From: Chlorobiota bacterium
GTDB taxonomy: Bacteria; Bacteroidota; Bacteroidia; Bacteroidales; B39-G9
Length of the DNA stretch: 7,606 bases
Assembly (NCBI GenBank): GCA_030632095.1
Contig: DAOVJU010000158.1
Span: 1-7,606, forward strand
Reading direction: 5' to 3'
Under the pieces are notes generated by a model. The model searched no databases, was not told where the DNA came from, and was given only the letters and a program-made list of their open reading frames with translations. Made by a program: the position numbers and the translations under genes. The number at the start of each line of letters is the position of its first letter. Within the stretch, counting starts at the first letter, position 1. Positions 5,836-7,606 of the stretch are shown piece after piece.

Positions 5836-7606
5836 ATGGACAAAAATGATTTAATAAAAGGTGGAGAGTTTCTGGTTAAAGAAACTGATGCAAAGAATAT
5901 ATTTATACCTGAAGAATTTAATGAAGAACAAATGATGATTGTTCAAACATGTGAGGATTTTCTTGAGGCAGAAGTTTACCCGCATCTTGAAAGAATTGAT
6001 AGTGCAGAACCCGGATTAATGAAAGAATTAATTGAGAAAGCAGGAGAACTTGGATTGTTAGGAATATCTGTGCCTGAAGAGTATGATGGTTTTGATCAAT
6101 CATTTTTAACTTCAATGAAAGCATGTGAGGCCATGGGCGGTGCGCATTCCTTCTCGGTAGCATACATGGCACATATCGGAATTGGTACACTTCCTACATT
6201 GTATTATGGAAATAAAGAACAAAAGGAAAAATATATTCCTAGGCTTGCAACAGGTGAATTAACAGCAGCATATTGCCTTACTGAGCCAAATGCAGGATCA
6301 GATGCAAATTCTGGTAAAACTAAAGCCACATTATCTGAAGATGGGAAATACTATATTTTGAATGGACAAAAAATGTGGATTACTAATGGTGGTTTTGCTG
6401 ATATACAGACTGTTTTTGCTAAAATTGATAATGACAGGATTTTAAGTGCATTTATTGTTGAAAGCAAATGGGATGGAATTACCTTAAATCCTGAAGAAAA
6501 GAAAATGGGAATTAAAGGTTCATCTACCCGACAAATATTTTATAATGATGTTAAAGTTCCGGTTGAGAATTTACTTGGTAGACGAGGTGAAGGATTTAGA
6601 ATAGCTTTAACTATCTTACATAATGGAAGAATTAAATTAGGTGCTACAGTATTAGGTGCTACCAGGCGAGCAATTTCACATTCAGTTAAATATGCAAATG
6701 AAAGAAAACAATTTGGTTCTTTAATCTCTAATTTTGGAGCTATAAAATTCAAATTGGCAGAACAGGTTATTAAATCATTTACTGCAGAATCAGCTGTTTA
6801 CAGAGCCTCGAAAGATGTGCAGGATGCTATTGATTTGTATATATCTCAGGGAAAAGATAAAGAAAAAGCTAATATAGAAGGTGTTTCAAGGTTTGTAGTA
6901 GAATGTGCTTTATTGAAGGTTTATGCCTCTGAAGCACAAGATTATATTGTTGATGAAGCAGTGCAAATTCACGGAGGGTTAGGATATTCTGCTGATATGC
7001 CGGTCGATAGAGCGTACAGGGATTCCAGGATTAACAGGATTTTTGAGGGAACCAATGAAATAAACAGGATATTAATTGTAGATACTGCTCTTAAAGCTGC
7101 AAAGAAAGGTGAGTTTGATTTGTTTGGTATTGCAAAAAATCTTAAAGATAATATTGAAAATATTTATAAAGAAAAAACAGACAATGAGGATTGGTATTCT
7201 GAGAAGAAAAGATATATTAAAAATTTTAAGAATGCCACATTAATTTTGATTGACTCAATATCAGAATGTTTTGAAAAATATTTAATTTATGAGCAGGAAA
7301 TATTATTTAACATTTCAGATATGATGATGTATATTTATGCTGCTGAATCAACACTTTTGAGAGTTGAGAAACTAAAAGGCATAAAGAGAGAAGATAAAAT
7401 TGGTATATATAAAGATATTGTTGATGTATTTGTTTATGATACTTCAAATAATATTCTTAAATCAGGTATAGATGCTATTAGCTCTTTTGCTGAAGGCGAA
7501 GAGCAGAAGAAATTAGGCGATGCTATTTTTAAGTTATCAAAAGTTGCAACAGTAAATATTAAGGAAGCACGTAGAAGAATTGCCGATAAACTAATAGATG
7601 ATAATA
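5836..7606 (+). CDS. Acyl-CoA dehydrogenase, VLCAD-like long form (3' end outside window)
   Basis: The frame is open from the ATG at 5836 to the right edge: 590 residues with no stop. It is a second acyl-CoA to enoyl-CoA oxidising flavoenzyme. Motifs are CLTEPNAGSD (147-156), KMGIKGSSTRQ, RKQFGS (290-295), QIHGGLGY (377-384) and RIFEGTNEINR (401-411). E404 in FEGTNE corresponds to the catalytic glutamate of very-long-chain acyl-CoA dehydrogenase. About 170 residues follow the core, forming the helical C-terminal domain of the VLCAD/ACAD9 group. Family members of this type are near 600 aa, so only a short tail is probably missing. An in-frame stop lies at 5794-5796. The ATG at 5831 is in another frame and stops after seven codons, so 5836 is the sensible start. 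It is divergent from the etf operon, whose product is its likely electron acceptor. No signal peptide is seen; it should be cytoplasmic. Substrate length is inferred from similarity only. Confidence 0.93.
   Translation, partial: MDKNDLIKGGEFLVKETDAKNIFIPEEFNEEQMMIVQTCEDFLEAEVYPHLERIDSAEPGLMKELIEKAGELGLLGISVPEEYDGFDQSFLTSMKACEAMGGAHSFSVAYMAHIGIGTLPTLYYGNKEQKEKYIPRLATGELTAAYCLTEPNAGSDANSGKTKATLSEDGKYYILNGQKMWITNGGFADIQTVFAKIDNDRILSAFIVESKWDGITLNPEEKKMGIKGSSTRQIFYNDVKVPVENLLGRRGEGFRIALTILHNGRIKLGATVLGATRRAISHSVKYANERKQFGSLISNFGAIKFKLAEQVIKSFTAESAVYRASKDVQDAIDLYISQGKDKEKANIEGVSRFVVECALLKVYASEAQDYIVDEAVQIHGGLGYSADMPVDRAYRDSRINRIFEGTNEINRILIVDTALKAAKKGEFDLFGIAKNLKDNIENIYKEKTDNEDWYSEKKRYIKNFKNATLILIDSISECFEKYLIYEQEILFNISDMMMYIYAAESTLLRVEKLKGIKREDKIGIYKDIVDVFVYDTSNNILKSGIDAISSFAEGEEQKKLGDAIFKLSKVATVNIKEARRRIADKLIDDN

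Noticed and set aside
5918..6190. Minus-strand open frame antisense to the VLCAD-like dehydrogenase
   Set aside because: The plus-strand frame carries all family motifs. The antisense product has an odd composition and no domain.
6540..6752. Minus-strand open frame antisense to the VLCAD-like dehydrogenase core
   Set aside because: It overlaps conserved coding sequence, including RKQFG, so it is a by-product of codon composition.

Overview
The window is AT-rich DNA, most likely from a member of the Bacteroidota (Bacteroidetes). The evidence is a secreted two-component-regulator beta-propeller protein, an etfB-etfA-acyl-CoA dehydrogenase gene order that is common in that phylum, two exact matches to the Bacteroidota -7 promoter element (TAnnTTTG), and start codons preceded by A/T-rich DNA with no clear Shine-Dalgarno sequence. 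No rRNA, tRNA, CRISPR array, transposase or defence gene is visible.

Layout. (1) Positions 1-1216, minus strand: the first 405 residues of a periplasmic sensor-type propeller protein, whose 3' end lies beyond the left edge. (2) 1217-1568: intergenic, with a long hairpin upstream of the propeller gene, a strong rho-independent terminator and a degenerate 7-bp tandem repeat. (3) 5357 down to 1569, minus strand: a probable operon etfB - etfA - acyl-CoA dehydrogenase (291, 339 and 570 aa), closed by that terminator. A second 7-bp tandem repeat lies between etfB and etfA. (4) 5358-5835: a divergent control region with one good promoter core on each strand, a palindromic operator candidate, and a 139-bp MITE-like element with inverted ends and a 7-bp flanking duplication. 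The element sits in the presumed leader of the etf operon. (5) 5836 to the right edge, plus strand: a second, VLCAD-like acyl-CoA dehydrogenase, 590 residues visible and probably nearly complete.

How the genes fit together. The two dehydrogenases oxidise acyl-CoA thioesters to trans-2-enoyl-CoA, and the EtfA/EtfB heterodimer accepts the electrons. EtfB carries the GRQAIDGDTAQVGP stretch typical of the electron-bifurcating (Bcd/Etf-type) flavoproteins rather than the mitochondrial, AMP-binding type. The operon may therefore encode a bifurcating or NAD-linked system rather than a simple respiratory shuttle; this is inference. The propeller gene is separated from the operon by a terminator and there is no sign that it is functionally linked. 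I found no wholly new system. The most noteworthy items are the MITE-like insertion in the operon leader, the two 7-bp repeat tracts, and the pairing of a bifurcation-type ETF with a long-form dehydrogenase.
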